NCBI RefSeq assembly: GCF_000959365.1 | Contig: NZ_CP009555.1 | Location: forward strand, 3,720,001 to 3,784,000 | DNA: 64,000 nucleotides | Reading direction: 5' to 3' | From: Burkholderia oklahomensis C6786 | GTDB taxonomy: Bacteria > Pseudomonadota > Gammaproteobacteria > Burkholderiales > Burkholderiaceae | Shown here: piece after piece, positions 38,201 through 45,777 of the stretch | How positions within the stretch are numbered: position 1 is the stretch's first letter | Layout: the number at the start of each line of letters is the position of its first letter | The notes under the pieces: generated by a model | Database searches by the model: none | What the model was told of the DNA's origin: nothing | Seen by the model: only the letters and a program-made list of their open reading frames with translations | Position numbers and translations under genes: made by a program

Positions 38201-39163
38201 ATGAACCGAATCAAAGTGACTCATTTGCAAGCCATGGTTGCGTTCGTGCACGCGGTCGGGGCAGGCAGCTTCACCGCAGCCGCATGTCGAGTGGGTCTGT
38301 CCAAGTCCGCCGTCGGAAAGAACGTCGCACGGCTGGAGCAGCGGCTCGGCGTGCGGCTGCTGGAGCGCACGACACGCGCGCTGACGCTCACGACGGAGGG
38401 ACGCCTGTATTACGAAAGCTGTCTGCGCATCCTCGATCAGCTCGTCCACGTCGAAGCGGTGCTCGCGCAACGGCGTCACGAAGTTGCGGGACCGCTGCGC
38501 GTGAGCTTGTCGACTTCGTTCGGCAGGCACTGGGTGTTGCCGGTCCTGATCGATTTGGCCGGACGGCATCCGTTGCTGCAACTCGACGTGTCGTTCACGG
38601 ATCGGTTCGTCGACCTGATCGACGAAGGCGTCGACGTGGTCGTGCGGCTCGGCGAGCTTCGCGACTGCGCGAACACGGCTTGTCGCCCGCTCGGGATTCA
38701 GCGTTCGGTGTTGTGCGCGTCGCCGGCGTATCTCGCGGCGCGAGGACGTCCTGAGACGATCGACGAATTGACCGGTCACGATTGCATCGTGTTCGCTCGC
38801 GACGGACGGGCGATACCTTGGGTATTGTCGGACGTACGGAATCGGGCGGTGACGGCAAACATCCGGGCGAAGCATACGATCGGCCAGGGCGATGCGCTGC
38901 GCGACGCAGTGTTGTCGGGCAACGGGCTCGCGTACCTGCCGACGTGGCTCGTTGCCGACGATCTGCGTACGGGCAGGCTCGACACCGTGCTGCCCGATTT
39001 TACCGGCGGCAGCATGCCCATTCACGCGCTGTGGCCGGTCGCGCGCGGACCTTCGCCGAAGGTGCGGGCGGTTGTCGAAGAACTGACCGATTATTTCACG
39101 CCGATTCCGCCGTGGGACCGGCTCGGGCAAGCCGAGACGGCCGACGTCGAGCTGCCGGGCTGA
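38201..39163 (+). CDS. LysR family transcriptional regulator
   Basis: A 320-aa regulator with an N-terminal winged helix (AGSFTAAACRVGLSKSAVGKNVARLEQRLGVRLLERTTRALTLT-type region, residues about 20-65) and a periplasmic-binding-like effector domain. The start at 38201 gives the standard spacing to the HTH; the frame opens earlier. It diverges from the MDR oxidoreductase gene over about 125 bp, the classical LysR arrangement, so it probably activates that gene. It is the last chromosomal gene before the prophage. Confidence 0.93.
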   Translation: MNRIKVTHLQAMVAFVHAVGAGSFTAAACRVGLSKSAVGKNVARLEQRLGVRLLERTTRALTLTTEGRLYYESCLRILDQLVHVEAVLAQRRHEVAGPLRVSLSTSFGRHWVLPVLIDLAGRHPLLQLDVSFTDRFVDLIDEGVDVVVRLGELRDCANTACRPLGIQRSVLCASPAYLAARGRPETIDELTGHDCIVFARDGRAIPWVLSDVRNRAVTANIRAKHTIGQGDALRDAVLSGNGLAYLPTWLVADDLRTGRLDTVLPDFTGGSMPIHALWPVARGPSPKVRAVVEELTDYFTPIPPWDRLGQAETADVELPG

Positions 39164-39289
39164 AATCTGTCGTTTGCGGAGAGCGTTGAGGCTTCATCGC
39201 GACGCCGTCGGATTCGTGCCGGCTCCTGCAGACGCAGGATGTTTGCGAGATCAAAAACACGACATTTCTATCTAGCCTCTACAATCCGA

Positions 39290-39317
39290 AATGTCGATAA
39301 TTGATATTATGTCAAAT
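39290..39317 (+). other. dif-like XerCD site, left prophage junction (attL)
   Basis: A 28-bp site with 11-6-11 architecture. The left arm ends CGATAA, the centre is TTGATA and the right arm is TTATGTCAAAT, one base from the E. coli XerD arm TTATGTTAAAT. The centre and XerD arm recur at 49523-49539, bounding the filamentous prophage. By the logic of XerCD integration, the left arm here is chromosomal and the right arm is phage-derived. It may mark the chromosome dimer-resolution site, that is the replication terminus. Confidence 0.8.
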
Positions 39318-39611
39318 TTTGTACGTAGACTGACTGCGACGATTCGGGCAATCAAAGCAGTCCTGTCCCTGACAATCACGCGCCCGGCAACAGCGTAGCA
39401 AGCCCAAAATCATCTCCTTCGACACGCCTGCCATGAGCAGGCGTTTTTTATGCTCGGCAATCTTGTAGTACACGCGTCGTCGCTTCGCGTCGTGGATGCC
39501 GCGCCGAGTGTTGCGAATCACCCAGTAGAGATTCCTGATATCCCGAGCCACATCAGCCAGCTCTTGCGCCGACAGATACGGTCGCTCCAGCAATTCAAGC
39601 TGCATCTTCAT
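39312..39611 (-). CDS. Hypothetical prophage protein
   Basis: A 99-aa basic protein, unrecognised, with a helical N-terminus (SAQELADVARDIRNLYWVIRNTRR) and five Cys in its last third (LLRCCRARDCQGQDCFDCPN), suggestive of a metal-binding or disulfide-rich tail. Its start overlaps the stop of the upstream membrane-protein gene (ATGA). Its stop codon TGA (39312-39314) lies inside the phage-derived XerD arm of the left junction, so it is the terminal gene of the element. It may be a regulator or a third component of the DUF2778 cargo module. Confidence 0.6.
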   Translation of the reverse strand: MKMQLELLERPYLSAQELADVARDIRNLYWVIRNTRRGIHDAKRRRVYYKIAEHKKRLLMAGVSKEMILGLLRCCRARDCQGQDCFDCPNRRSQSTYKI

Positions 39612-39868
39612 TTCTCACGATTCGGACGCAGCACCAGCCGATTCGCGCCCCACACAACGGCAATAGCCAGAATCAGCGACGCCAGCAACGACGAGACCAG
39701 ATACACATCCTCAACGCTTTCGTCGCCGTAAGCACCGAAGATTCCCGCAAAACGGATCAAGGCATCCGTAGCCCACGGCGCGAACTGGATCGATCCAGCT
39801 ACCTTGGCAAGCACCAACGTGACCGCCAGCGTAGCCACTACATTAAGCGCGACTCGAGAAGCTTTCAT
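39608..39868 (-). CDS. Two-helix membrane protein, possible partner/immunity of the DUF2778 protein
   Basis: An 86-aa protein with hydrophobic segments at about 7-27 and 58-80 separated by a short, partly acidic loop (YGDESVEDVYL). It overlaps the DUF2778 gene upstream and the 99-aa gene downstream by 4 bp each, so the three form one unit. Topology would place the loop in the periplasm. As DUF2778 proteins act on peptidoglycan, a periplasm-facing immunity role is plausible; a holin-like role is the alternative. No family was recognised. Confidence 0.6.
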   Translation of the reverse strand: MKASRVALNVVATLAVTLVLAKVAGSIQFAPWATDALIRFAGIFGAYGDESVEDVYLVSSLLASLILAIAVVWGANRLVLRPNREK

Positions 39869-40347
39869 CGAACATCGACCGTACCGTATGCGCGACCGGC
39901 GAAACCGGGCACGCTGATCATGGGCGTTGCTTTGAGTGCGGCTCGCAGCTTTACAAAATCCCGCTGATTCACCAAGGTGACGCAGCCTTCGCTCAAGCCT
40001 CGCGGGCCGTTCGGATGAAGACGGAAGTTCCCTCGCCTCACGCCGTTAATGAAGGTCCAATCGTCAATTTGACCATCCGCGCGATACAGTGCAAACCAGT
40101 TCGTCCGATCGGTTCCGTAGAAGTGCTCCAAAACGAAATCGCGTATGTTGCCCAAACGCCCGCCCGACTCCCGATCGACGATGTAATAGCGTCCAGGCGG
40201 CAACGGACCGACATCTTTTTTGGCGACTGCCGTCGGATTATCCCGACCTTTGCCCGTTCCCGAAAATGCCGGAAAAGCTCCAACGCCCGGGCATTGGAGG
40301 GTCGAAAATTTCTGATTGTTGAGTGCAAACGTGCACGAAATCGGCAT
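39865..40347 (-). CDS. DUF2778 (Tlde1-like) L,D-transpeptidase-fold protein
   Basis: A 160-aa protein whose C-terminal half matches the DUF2778/Tlde1 pattern: PLPPGRYYIVDR, then NFRLHPNGPRGLSEGCVTL with the His111, Ser119 and Cys122 expected for an L,D-transpeptidase-like active site. Tlde1 proteins are known as type VI secretion effectors that modify peptidoglycan tetrapeptides in rival cells. No signal peptide is present, which fits an effector delivered by other means, or an enzyme acting after contact. It is cargo of a filamentous prophage, upstream of and coupled to a membrane protein that may confer immunity. Confidence 0.8.
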   Translation of the reverse strand: MPISCTFALNNQKFSTLQCPGVGAFPAFSGTGKGRDNPTAVAKKDVGPLPPGRYYIVDRESGGRLGNIRDFVLEHFYGTDRTNWFALYRADGQIDDWTFINGVRRGNFRLHPNGPRGLSEGCVTLVNQRDFVKLRAALKATPMISVPGFAGRAYGTVDVR

Positions 40348-40435
40348 GAGAAACCCCGTTTGTTGGTCGGCCGCAAGCTACCAAATCTTCATACATTTGG
40401 CAAACCAGCAAACCTGACAGGCCCTCTGCTGACAT

Positions 40436-40714
40436 TCAACGATGCTCGCGGCTATGCCATACCCGGGTTACGAGCACCTCGTCGCCGTCCAGTACGGCAT
40501 ACCTGATGACATAGGAGCTTCGGCCGAATCTGGCTGCCCATTCGCGGAATTCCGCCCGAGGCGCACCGATGCCGGGGTTTTCAGCGATCAAATCAGCGGC
40601 GTCCACGATGATTTGAGCCGCGTGGCGCGCAGCCGCAGGGCTGCTTACAACGAGAAAATCGTATAGCCGTGCAACATCTTCCAGCGCGTCTGGGTGCCAG
40701 ATCAACGCGGGCAT
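40436..40714 (-). CDS. ParE/RelE-type toxin
   Basis: A 92-aa protein with the ParE fold signature: a first strand and helix (IWHPDALEDVARLYDFL), ENPGIGAPR in the middle, and C-terminal strands YVIRYAVLDGDEVLVTRVWHSREHR. Translation probably starts at ATG 40714, inside the end of the antitoxin gene (13-bp overlap). Members poison gyrase or cut mRNA. It forms a toxin-antitoxin pair with the upstream ribbon-helix-helix gene and could stabilise the prophage. Confidence 0.88.
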   Translation of the reverse strand: MPALIWHPDALEDVARLYDFLVVSSPAAARHAAQIIVDAADLIAENPGIGAPRAEFREWAARFGRSSYVIRYAVLDGDEVLVTRVWHSREHR

Positions 40715-40938
40715 TCGGTACGGTTTCCTGCTGCGAGATCCTCCAACCACTTGCTAACCCGCTCGTGCGGCACACCCGGCGTTCCAGCTAGGTACGAATC
40801 CAGCCGCGCGCGATCCAGTTCGAGCGACAAGGCGTCAGCAAAAACCGCCGCCGCGTATTCATCGACAGATTGGCCCGATCGATGCGCCGCCGTCATGATG
40901 GCGGTTTCCAGCTCGGCGGGCAAAGTCACCGTAAGCAT
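40702..40938 (-). CDS. Ribbon-helix-helix antitoxin (ParD/CopG-type)
   Basis: A 78-aa protein starting with the strand LTVTLPAELETAI and followed by helices SGQSVDEYAAAVFADALS, the usual RHH DNA-binding fold. The C-terminal half (about residues 45-78) would wrap the toxin. GGGGAAG precedes the ATG. It precedes and overlaps the ParE-like toxin gene, and probably represses the shared promoter in the 82 bp upstream. Confidence 0.85.
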   Translation of the reverse strand: MLTVTLPAELETAIMTAAHRSGQSVDEYAAAVFADALSLELDRARLDSYLAGTPGVPHERVSKWLEDLAAGNRTECPR

Positions 40939-41020
40939 ATGCTTCCCCTAATTTCGGTTGACCTATTGTAAGGCCTTCCCGGGCGTCGAGAGTACTTCGC
41001 GCCAGTTCGTGACACTCAAT

Positions 41021-41986
41021 TCAGCTGTTAACGTTCCCTGTCGCCATCCAGAACACCCCCACTCCCTGATTCCAATAGAACTGTGCCCCGTCGCACGTCG
41101 CACCATTCTCGAGTACGCACCGATGCGCGGCCACAACTGCATCCATCGCACCCGCCTCTGAGTCCAAATGCGCATAGGTCATCGTTTCTGGAACCACAAT
41201 GCCCTTGCTCGTCCAATAGCGCTTTTTGTTGAACGTCGACGCGTCCGCATCCTTGCCGACATACTTCGCGATGTACGTCGCGATCCGATGCCGCATCGCC
41301 CGGCCCTTGCCACCGATCCGCCGAAAAAAGCCGTTCTTGCCGAAGCCACGTGTGCTGTCATTCACCGCGCCGTCAGTACCCGCCTTGCTGATCACCGAGA
41401 GCCAGATCGAGCGCAACAGTTTCCAGTTCTGCCGACCGCTCACGGCCACGTGGATATGCCACGCGCCGCGTTGCTGACGTTCGAGCACGGCCACGTAATG
41501 GAAGTCTTGCAACTTGTTCAACCGTCGCCGGAACTCATCCCACCACTTCGCCCATACCTCGATCCGCGTCTCATTCGCACGCGTCGAGAGCGTCAGCATG
41601 CGATCGGCGCGAATTGCCTTGCAACGCTTACGAATCATCCGCTTCGATCGCTCGATCGACGTGCGAAGTGACTTGTCCGACTTCGCGGCTACGTCGTCCT
41701 GCGTCTCGCCCTCCAGAGCCACACGCTTTCCACGAAGGCCACGCGGCCGCAAGCGCAGCTCGTGAAAGTGGCGCTGCACGGCCACGCTGAACGCTACGAC
41801 TTCCTGCTGCCCGTCTTCGAAACGTTGTGTGCGCACGATGTACTCATCGCTGAACGGCGAATAGTCCGAGCACTGGACCGCCGACGCGCCGTCAAGGCGT
41901 GAGTGATTCAGCGCCTGCATCGAACCGGCTTCGTTCACCAAACTTTGGAAGGAACGCGCTTCCTGTCCTACAATGGCTGCATTCAC
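41021..41986 (-). CDS. Phage replication initiator (HUH endonuclease, Rep/gpII-like)
   Basis: A 321-aa rolling-circle initiator that would nick the viral origin. The metal-binding HUH motif is His177-Ile-His179 (AWHIHVAVSG) and the catalytic tyrosines are Tyr238 and Tyr242 (TYIAKYVGKD), matching the two-tyrosine arrangement. The GTG at 41986 is chosen because GAGGT lies 7 bases upstream; the frame is open to 42082. It is the last core phage gene before the cargo. A predicted antisense promoter/terminator pair on the plus strand covers its start codon and leader. Confidence 0.85.
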   Translation of the reverse strand: MNAAIVGQEARSFQSLVNEAGSMQALNHSRLDGASAVQCSDYSPFSDEYIVRTQRFEDGQQEVVAFSVAVQRHFHELRLRPRGLRGKRVALEGETQDDVAAKSDKSLRTSIERSKRMIRKRCKAIRADRMLTLSTRANETRIEVWAKWWDEFRRRLNKLQDFHYVAVLERQQRGAWHIHVAVSGRQNWKLLRSIWLSVISKAGTDGAVNDSTRGFGKNGFFRRIGGKGRAMRHRIATYIAKYVGKDADASTFNKKRYWTSKGIVVPETMTYAHLDSEAGAMDAVVAAHRCVLENGATCDGAQFYWNQGVGVFWMATGNVNS

Positions 41987-42059
41987 GTTGGATACCTCGT
42001 ATATCCGATGTTGATCACGGCCCGGGATCGCTGCGAACGATCGCCGGGCTTTTCTTTTT
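41980..42059 (+). ncRNA. Predicted antisense RNA over the rep start
   Basis: A plus-strand promoter-like pair, TTGGAA (41945-41950) and TACAAT (41969-41974) with 18-bp spacing, predicts a start near 41980. An intrinsic terminator follows at 42020-42059. The RNA of about 75-80 nt would be complementary to the rep GTG (41984-41986), ribosome site and leader. This fits countertranscript control of an initiator gene, as known for rolling-circle plasmids. Existence of the RNA is inference. Confidence 0.5.
42020..42059 (+). terminator. Intrinsic terminator on the plus strand
   Basis: The stem pairs GCCCGG with CCGGGC and GATCG with CGATC, interrupted by a single bulged G, with a 7-base loop, and is followed by TTTTCTTTTT. 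It points against all neighbouring genes, so it has no coding transcript to end. Confidence 0.8.
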
Positions 42060-42082
42060 CTCACGCTTGTTCCAGGCGTCAA

Positions 42083-42422
42083 CGTGAGCTATTTCCGTTA
42101 AGTGTTAGAGATACAAGTTTAGGGGCCGCGCTGCGCGCGGCCCGCCCGGCGCGCTCTGCTGCGCTGGGCGAGCCGCGCGCACTTCAACCCCCAACCCATC
42201 GCCACCGAACCGCCTACGCCCGCCTCTATCGCGCCGGAAGCACCTCGCGCGGCAGTGTCTTGCAGAAAGGGGGATTGGCCGCCGCCACGTCCTCACTTCC
42301 CGCCCCCGCGATTACCCGCTACTCGGTCCGGCGGGCCGCGCTGAGCCGCGCGACGACGGCCTGGACTCCGCATTGCCGCCGTCGCCCTACGCCGCTTCGA
42401 CCACGGCCGGACACTCCCAACG
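42083..42422. other. Phage intergenic region, possible origin
   Basis: About 340 bp without a supported gene between rep and the coiled-coil gene. It contains GC-rich self-complementary stretches (for example CCGCGCTGCGCGCGG around 42127-42141, and GGCGGGCCGCGCTGAGCCGCGCG near 42330 in part). Such hairpins are typical of filamentous phage origins and packaging signals. The nick site was not identified. Confidence 0.4.
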
Positions 42423-43109
42423 CTAGACGCCTGATTTTTCGTTACGTCCGCGATAGAGATAACGACTAAACGCCTCATCGTCGTAACGAAACGATTCCAG
42501 CACCAACTCGTCAGCCCAAAACGCCAAGCGCTCGACCACGTCAGCCCTTGATGCCCCCGCATCGACCGCCAGCCGATTAAGCGCGGAATGCGCCCGTTCG
42601 TCGAGCGTAAAACTGAATCGGCGGCAGCCGTAATCCTTGCTCTCGTATAGCGGCAGCCGCACCACGCGTCGAACCCAATCGACCTCATGCACGACTGACG
42701 CTCGCGACCGTTGCGCGTCGACAGCCTTGCGCTTCGACGCCTCTAAATCGCGGCGGAGTTCTGCCAATTCTTCGCGAAGCTGCTCACTCTCCGCACACCA
42801 GCCGTCGCCAACCCTCTCCGCAGCCGCCAACGATCCGCGCAGTCCCTCCACCTCGTGACGCATCTCCGCTATCTCTTCGCGAAGCCGCTCGTTCTCCATT
42901 ACCAGCTCGTCGTAGGCGTCCGCAGCAAGTGGAATATTTTTCGTTACCGTAACGGGATTGCCTGATGCCTTGCGCCGCTCGCGGTATGCCGCCTGACGTT
43001 GTGCATTGGTTAATGCGCCGCCCTCTTTGCGCGGCCTACCGCGACTGCGTTTTTCCGTTATGGGCTGAAGCGGTAACGGAATTGTCTTCGTGTCTTCGGG
43101 GTGGATCAT
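42423..43109 (-). CDS. Coiled-coil DNA-binding candidate
   Basis: A 228-aa protein. The N-terminal part has an AT-hook-like basic motif (RSRGRPRKEGG, about 23-31) and a basic helix (NAQRQAAYRERRKASG). A long heptad-rich coiled coil spans about residues 68-135, and the C-terminal domain (RFSFTLDERAHSALNRLAVDAG) resembles a helical DNA-binding or RHH-like segment. The start at ATG 43109 has GGAG 8 bases upstream. Repeated CGTTAC/CGTAAC sites lie in its promoter and inside the gene, suggesting that it binds them and autoregulates. Its role, whether replication accessory or regulator, is unknown. Confidence 0.65.
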   Translation of the reverse strand: MIHPEDTKTIPLPLQPITEKRSRGRPRKEGGALTNAQRQAAYRERRKASGNPVTVTKNIPLAADAYDELVMENERLREEIAEMRHEVEGLRGSLAAAERVGDGWCAESEQLREELAELRRDLEASKRKAVDAQRSRASVVHEVDWVRRVVRLPLYESKDYGCRRFSFTLDERAHSALNRLAVDAGASRADVVERLAFWADELVLESFRYDDEAFSRYLYRGRNEKSGV

Positions 43110-43140
43110 GACGAACACTCCATATCGGCATTGATCTGAT

Positions 43141-43190
43141 TTTGCGTTACTAGTAACGTAAAATCAATATTCGTAACACGTAACGGTAAA
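43141..43190. promoter_or_regulatory. CGTTAC-palindrome operator cluster
   Basis: A perfect 14-bp palindrome CGTTACTAGTAACG (43145-43158), extendable to 22 bp with one mismatched pair, is followed by two direct CGTAAC half-sites 7 bp apart (43172 and 43179). They lie just upstream of the coiled-coil gene in an AT-rich segment. Related sites are CGTTACCGTAACG at 42942-42954 and CGTTACG/CGTAACG near 42440 and 42482. Confidence 0.6.
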
Positions 43191-43208
43191 TAAAATTCGC
43201 TGACTCGC

Positions 43209-44579
43209 TCAGATCCGCTGCACCTGCAACACGAGCAGCACCTCCGTCCGTTGCTTCGAGCTGGATCGACCATCGAAAAAGCTCGGCAGCCACGAATACC
43301 CACTGCGCGCCGTCGCGTCGCGATCCTGAATCAACCCGCCGAGCACCACCAGTTCGCCATCCTTCAAGCGCGTGACCGTCTGTAGCTGGCGCGTGTTTTT
43401 CGTCGGCGACGTGTCGACGCCGGTTTTCGTCGCGACGAAATCGGAAATCTCCTCACGCACCTTCAGCTCGATCACATCGCGCATGACTGTCGGCTCCACG
43501 TCGAAAATCAACCCGGCATCCTGATACGTGATCGACTGAACGGGCGTACCGTTCGACCCTTGGTAGCTCACGCTCGATTGCGTCGGCACCTGTTGCCCGA
43601 CATTCAGGCGCACGCGCTCGCCCGACACGATCCGCACGTGCGGAGAGCTGACAACCTTGAAACGCGAATCGGCGTTCAGCGCGGATATCGCCGCGTCGAC
43701 GCCCGGCCCCGTGAATCGCATTGCGCTTGTGTCTGACGCCGTGTCGCCGCTCGAAAGCCGAAGCTGACCGCTCAGCAGCCGAACCGCGATGCTCCACGCA
43801 GAATTTGCCGAACCGGTGTTTGCGACCTCATACACCCAGCCGCGCACCACGACCTCACCCGGCGCGGTATCGAGTTCCGGCACCAGCTTTCGCAGCATCG
43901 CGACTTCATCATGCGAGCCGACGATCACCAGCTCGTTACCGCGCGCCTGCACGCCCACAGCAACCGGCGCAGCCGCGATATCGCTCGCAGTGCTGATCGG
44001 CGCGCCCGGAACCTGAACGGGACTTGTCACAGCGGGCGGCGTCGCAGCAATCACGGACATCGGCATCATCGACCGCGAACCAATCACAGGCTCCACTAGA
44101 CTGCGCAGCGATTCGGCGCTTCGGTAACGCGGCCGGTAGACGAACACTTCCTGATCCGCCCGCGCCCGACTGTCAGGGGCCTTTCTCGCAACGTAATCGA
44201 CACCATTCTTGCTCGTCACGCGAAAGCCGAGCGAATCGAGAAAATCGACCATGACGGCACGCACGTCGCGGGTTTGATCGTCCAAGCGGAACGACACCAA
44301 GCGCATATCGTTGAGCACGTCGGGTCCGAGCACATAGGGCGTGCGCATCGCATCCTGATAGATCAAATCGACCACTTGCGCGACCGTCACGAATCGCAAA
44401 TCAAACGCCGTGCCGCGCACATGCTTCAACGGCGTGATGATCGGAGCGGCCGACGTCGCCGGCGCCGCCACGGTCGTCAAACTCGGATCGGCCGGCAGCG
44501 TCGGTAACGGAGGCATCGCGCCAGCAGCGACACCCGCGTACAGCACCATGCCTCCAACAAGCGCCCTCAATCGCATCAT
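43209..44579 (-). CDS. Phage secretin (pIV-like, outer-membrane channel)
   Basis: A 456-aa protein forming the outer-membrane exit pore for virions. It has a signal peptide (MMRLRALVGGMVLYAGVAAG), N-domain repeats, and the C-terminal secretin domain (about 255-456) with SRFKVVSSPHVRIVSGERVR, VGQQVPTQ, and the end section GELVVLGGLIQDRD. ATG 44579 overlaps the Zot stop and follows GAGAGGGCAAG. Carrying its own secretin means the phage need not borrow the host type II secretin as CTX phage does. Confidence 0.92.
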   Translation of the reverse strand: MMRLRALVGGMVLYAGVAAGAMPPLPTLPADPSLTTVAAPATSAAPIITPLKHVRGTAFDLRFVTVAQVVDLIYQDAMRTPYVLGPDVLNDMRLVSFRLDDQTRDVRAVMVDFLDSLGFRVTSKNGVDYVARKAPDSRARADQEVFVYRPRYRSAESLRSLVEPVIGSRSMMPMSVIAATPPAVTSPVQVPGAPISTASDIAAAPVAVGVQARGNELVIVGSHDEVAMLRKLVPELDTAPGEVVVRGWVYEVANTGSANSAWSIAVRLLSGQLRLSSGDTASDTSAMRFTGPGVDAAISALNADSRFKVVSSPHVRIVSGERVRLNVGQQVPTQSSVSYQGSNGTPVQSITYQDAGLIFDVEPTVMRDVIELKVREEISDFVATKTGVDTSPTKNTRQLQTVTRLKDGELVVLGGLIQDRDATARSGYSWLPSFFDGRSSSKQRTEVLLVLQVQRI

Positions 44580-45499
44580 CTTGCCCTCTCGCCTTGTTCT
44601 GTTTTCCCCGCTCGCGCGCCCGTCCACCCGCTCACCATCTTTCCGTCAACGTCGCCTGTCAACCGCACACCCTCGCCGCGAAAATCCGCGCCGGACACCA
44701 CACGCAACCGGCCGTCCGACGTGGCCAACACAACGTAGCCCGCACTGCCGATCGCGTAACGCCCCGCAACGCGCCAATCTGGCGACTGCGCCGCAGCACC
44801 GGCCGACGGATGCGACAGTGAGGACTGCGACGACGGCGCTGTCGCCGCGATTGGCGCGGAAGCCTCCATTCCGGGCGTAATGCCGAAGCCACCGCGCGCG
44901 TTATGGAAAATCTGCACGGCGAGCACGATGAACAGCACCAACGCGATCGGCACGACAAACAACGCCTTGGGAATGACCGCTTGCTTTTTCGTATGGACTT
45001 CAGCGCTCGTATAAAGCTTGAACACCTCGCGCGGATAACGCCATTGCCGTTTCACCGCGTCTTTCAGGCTACTTGGGTTGTGACAATGGTCCCACTCGTA
45101 AATCATCGCGCGCTTGAGCCCGAAAAGGTTGCGCACGTGGATATGCCGCCCGACCAGATCACGCACCGTCTTACTGATTCGCTGCGGATGCTGCGTGATA
45201 AGGATGAAGTCGACGCCCTTGTGACGATGCACGTGCAGTTGCTCCACGTCAGGCGTCGGCTTTTGGCTCACCGTCGTCGGCGGGTAGATGCGTTGCGCCT
45301 CATCGATCACGATCAAGTCGTGTGCTTCGGCTTTTTCGTGCCACTGGCGCAACCAAGGTTCGTCAATCTCGACATGCTCGATAGCCAGATCGCGAATCCC
45401 GTCGACCAGCACGCGACGCCCTTTCGCAATCTTCGTCAGCAACCAGACCGCATGTAGCGTCTTACCGCTCCCCGGAACCCCCGTAATCAGCGTGATCAT
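44576..45499 (-). CDS. Zot-like morphogenesis ATPase (pI)
   Basis: A 307-aa inner-membrane assembly protein. Walker A is GVPGSGKT (residues 7-14) and Walker B is LIVIDEAQ (Asp66-Glu67). A transmembrane helix occupies about 176-198, and the periplasmic C-terminal domain follows. This is the Zonular occludens toxin/pI layout of filamentous phages; it powers virion extrusion with the secretin encoded immediately downstream. Start ATG 45499 overlaps the stop of the pVI-like gene (ATGA). The open frame reaches 45772 but overlaps upstream genes. Confidence 0.93.
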   Translation of the reverse strand: MITLITGVPGSGKTLHAVWLLTKIAKGRRVLVDGIRDLAIEHVEIDEPWLRQWHEKAEAHDLIVIDEAQRIYPPTTVSQKPTPDVEQLHVHRHKGVDFILITQHPQRISKTVRDLVGRHIHVRNLFGLKRAMIYEWDHCHNPSSLKDAVKRQWRYPREVFKLYTSAEVHTKKQAVIPKALFVVPIALVLFIVLAVQIFHNARGGFGITPGMEASAPIAATAPSSQSSLSHPSAGAAAQSPDWRVAGRYAIGSAGYVVLATSDGRLRVVSGADFRGEGVRLTGDVDGKMVSGWTGARAGKTEQGERAR

Positions 45500-45777
45500 T
45501 TGCTGAACACCATTTTGGTTGTAGACGTGAGCATGTAGAACGACACGCGCGCCGAGAGCCCACCGAGCACATAAGCGATGCCATCGCCCACGCCACCGAG
45601 CGCCAGCACGTTCCCGATATCGGCACTCAACCCGCCGACGCTCGCCGTCATCCACTGCACGACCTGATCGAACGCGAGATCGATTCCCGTGATCGTCACA
45701 AGGCCGATACCGAGCGCAACCAGCACACGCGTAACGATCGGCCCGACCAGCGACACCAGCAAGCTCGCCCAACTCAT
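45496..45777 (-). CDS. DUF2523-like minor coat protein (pVI-like)
   Basis: A 93-aa hydrophobic protein with three membrane segments (about 4-30, 50-65 and 66-85 by eye). Position between pIII and Zot, size and hydrophobicity match the DUF2523/pVI group that caps the virion end together with pIII. The ATG at 45777 overlaps the end of the pIII-like gene by 4 bp. Confidence 0.8.
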   Translation of the reverse strand: MSWASLLVSLVGPIVTRVLVALGIGLVTITGIDLAFDQVVQWMTASVGGLSADIGNVLALGGVGDGIAYVLGGLSARVSFYMLTSTTKMVFSK

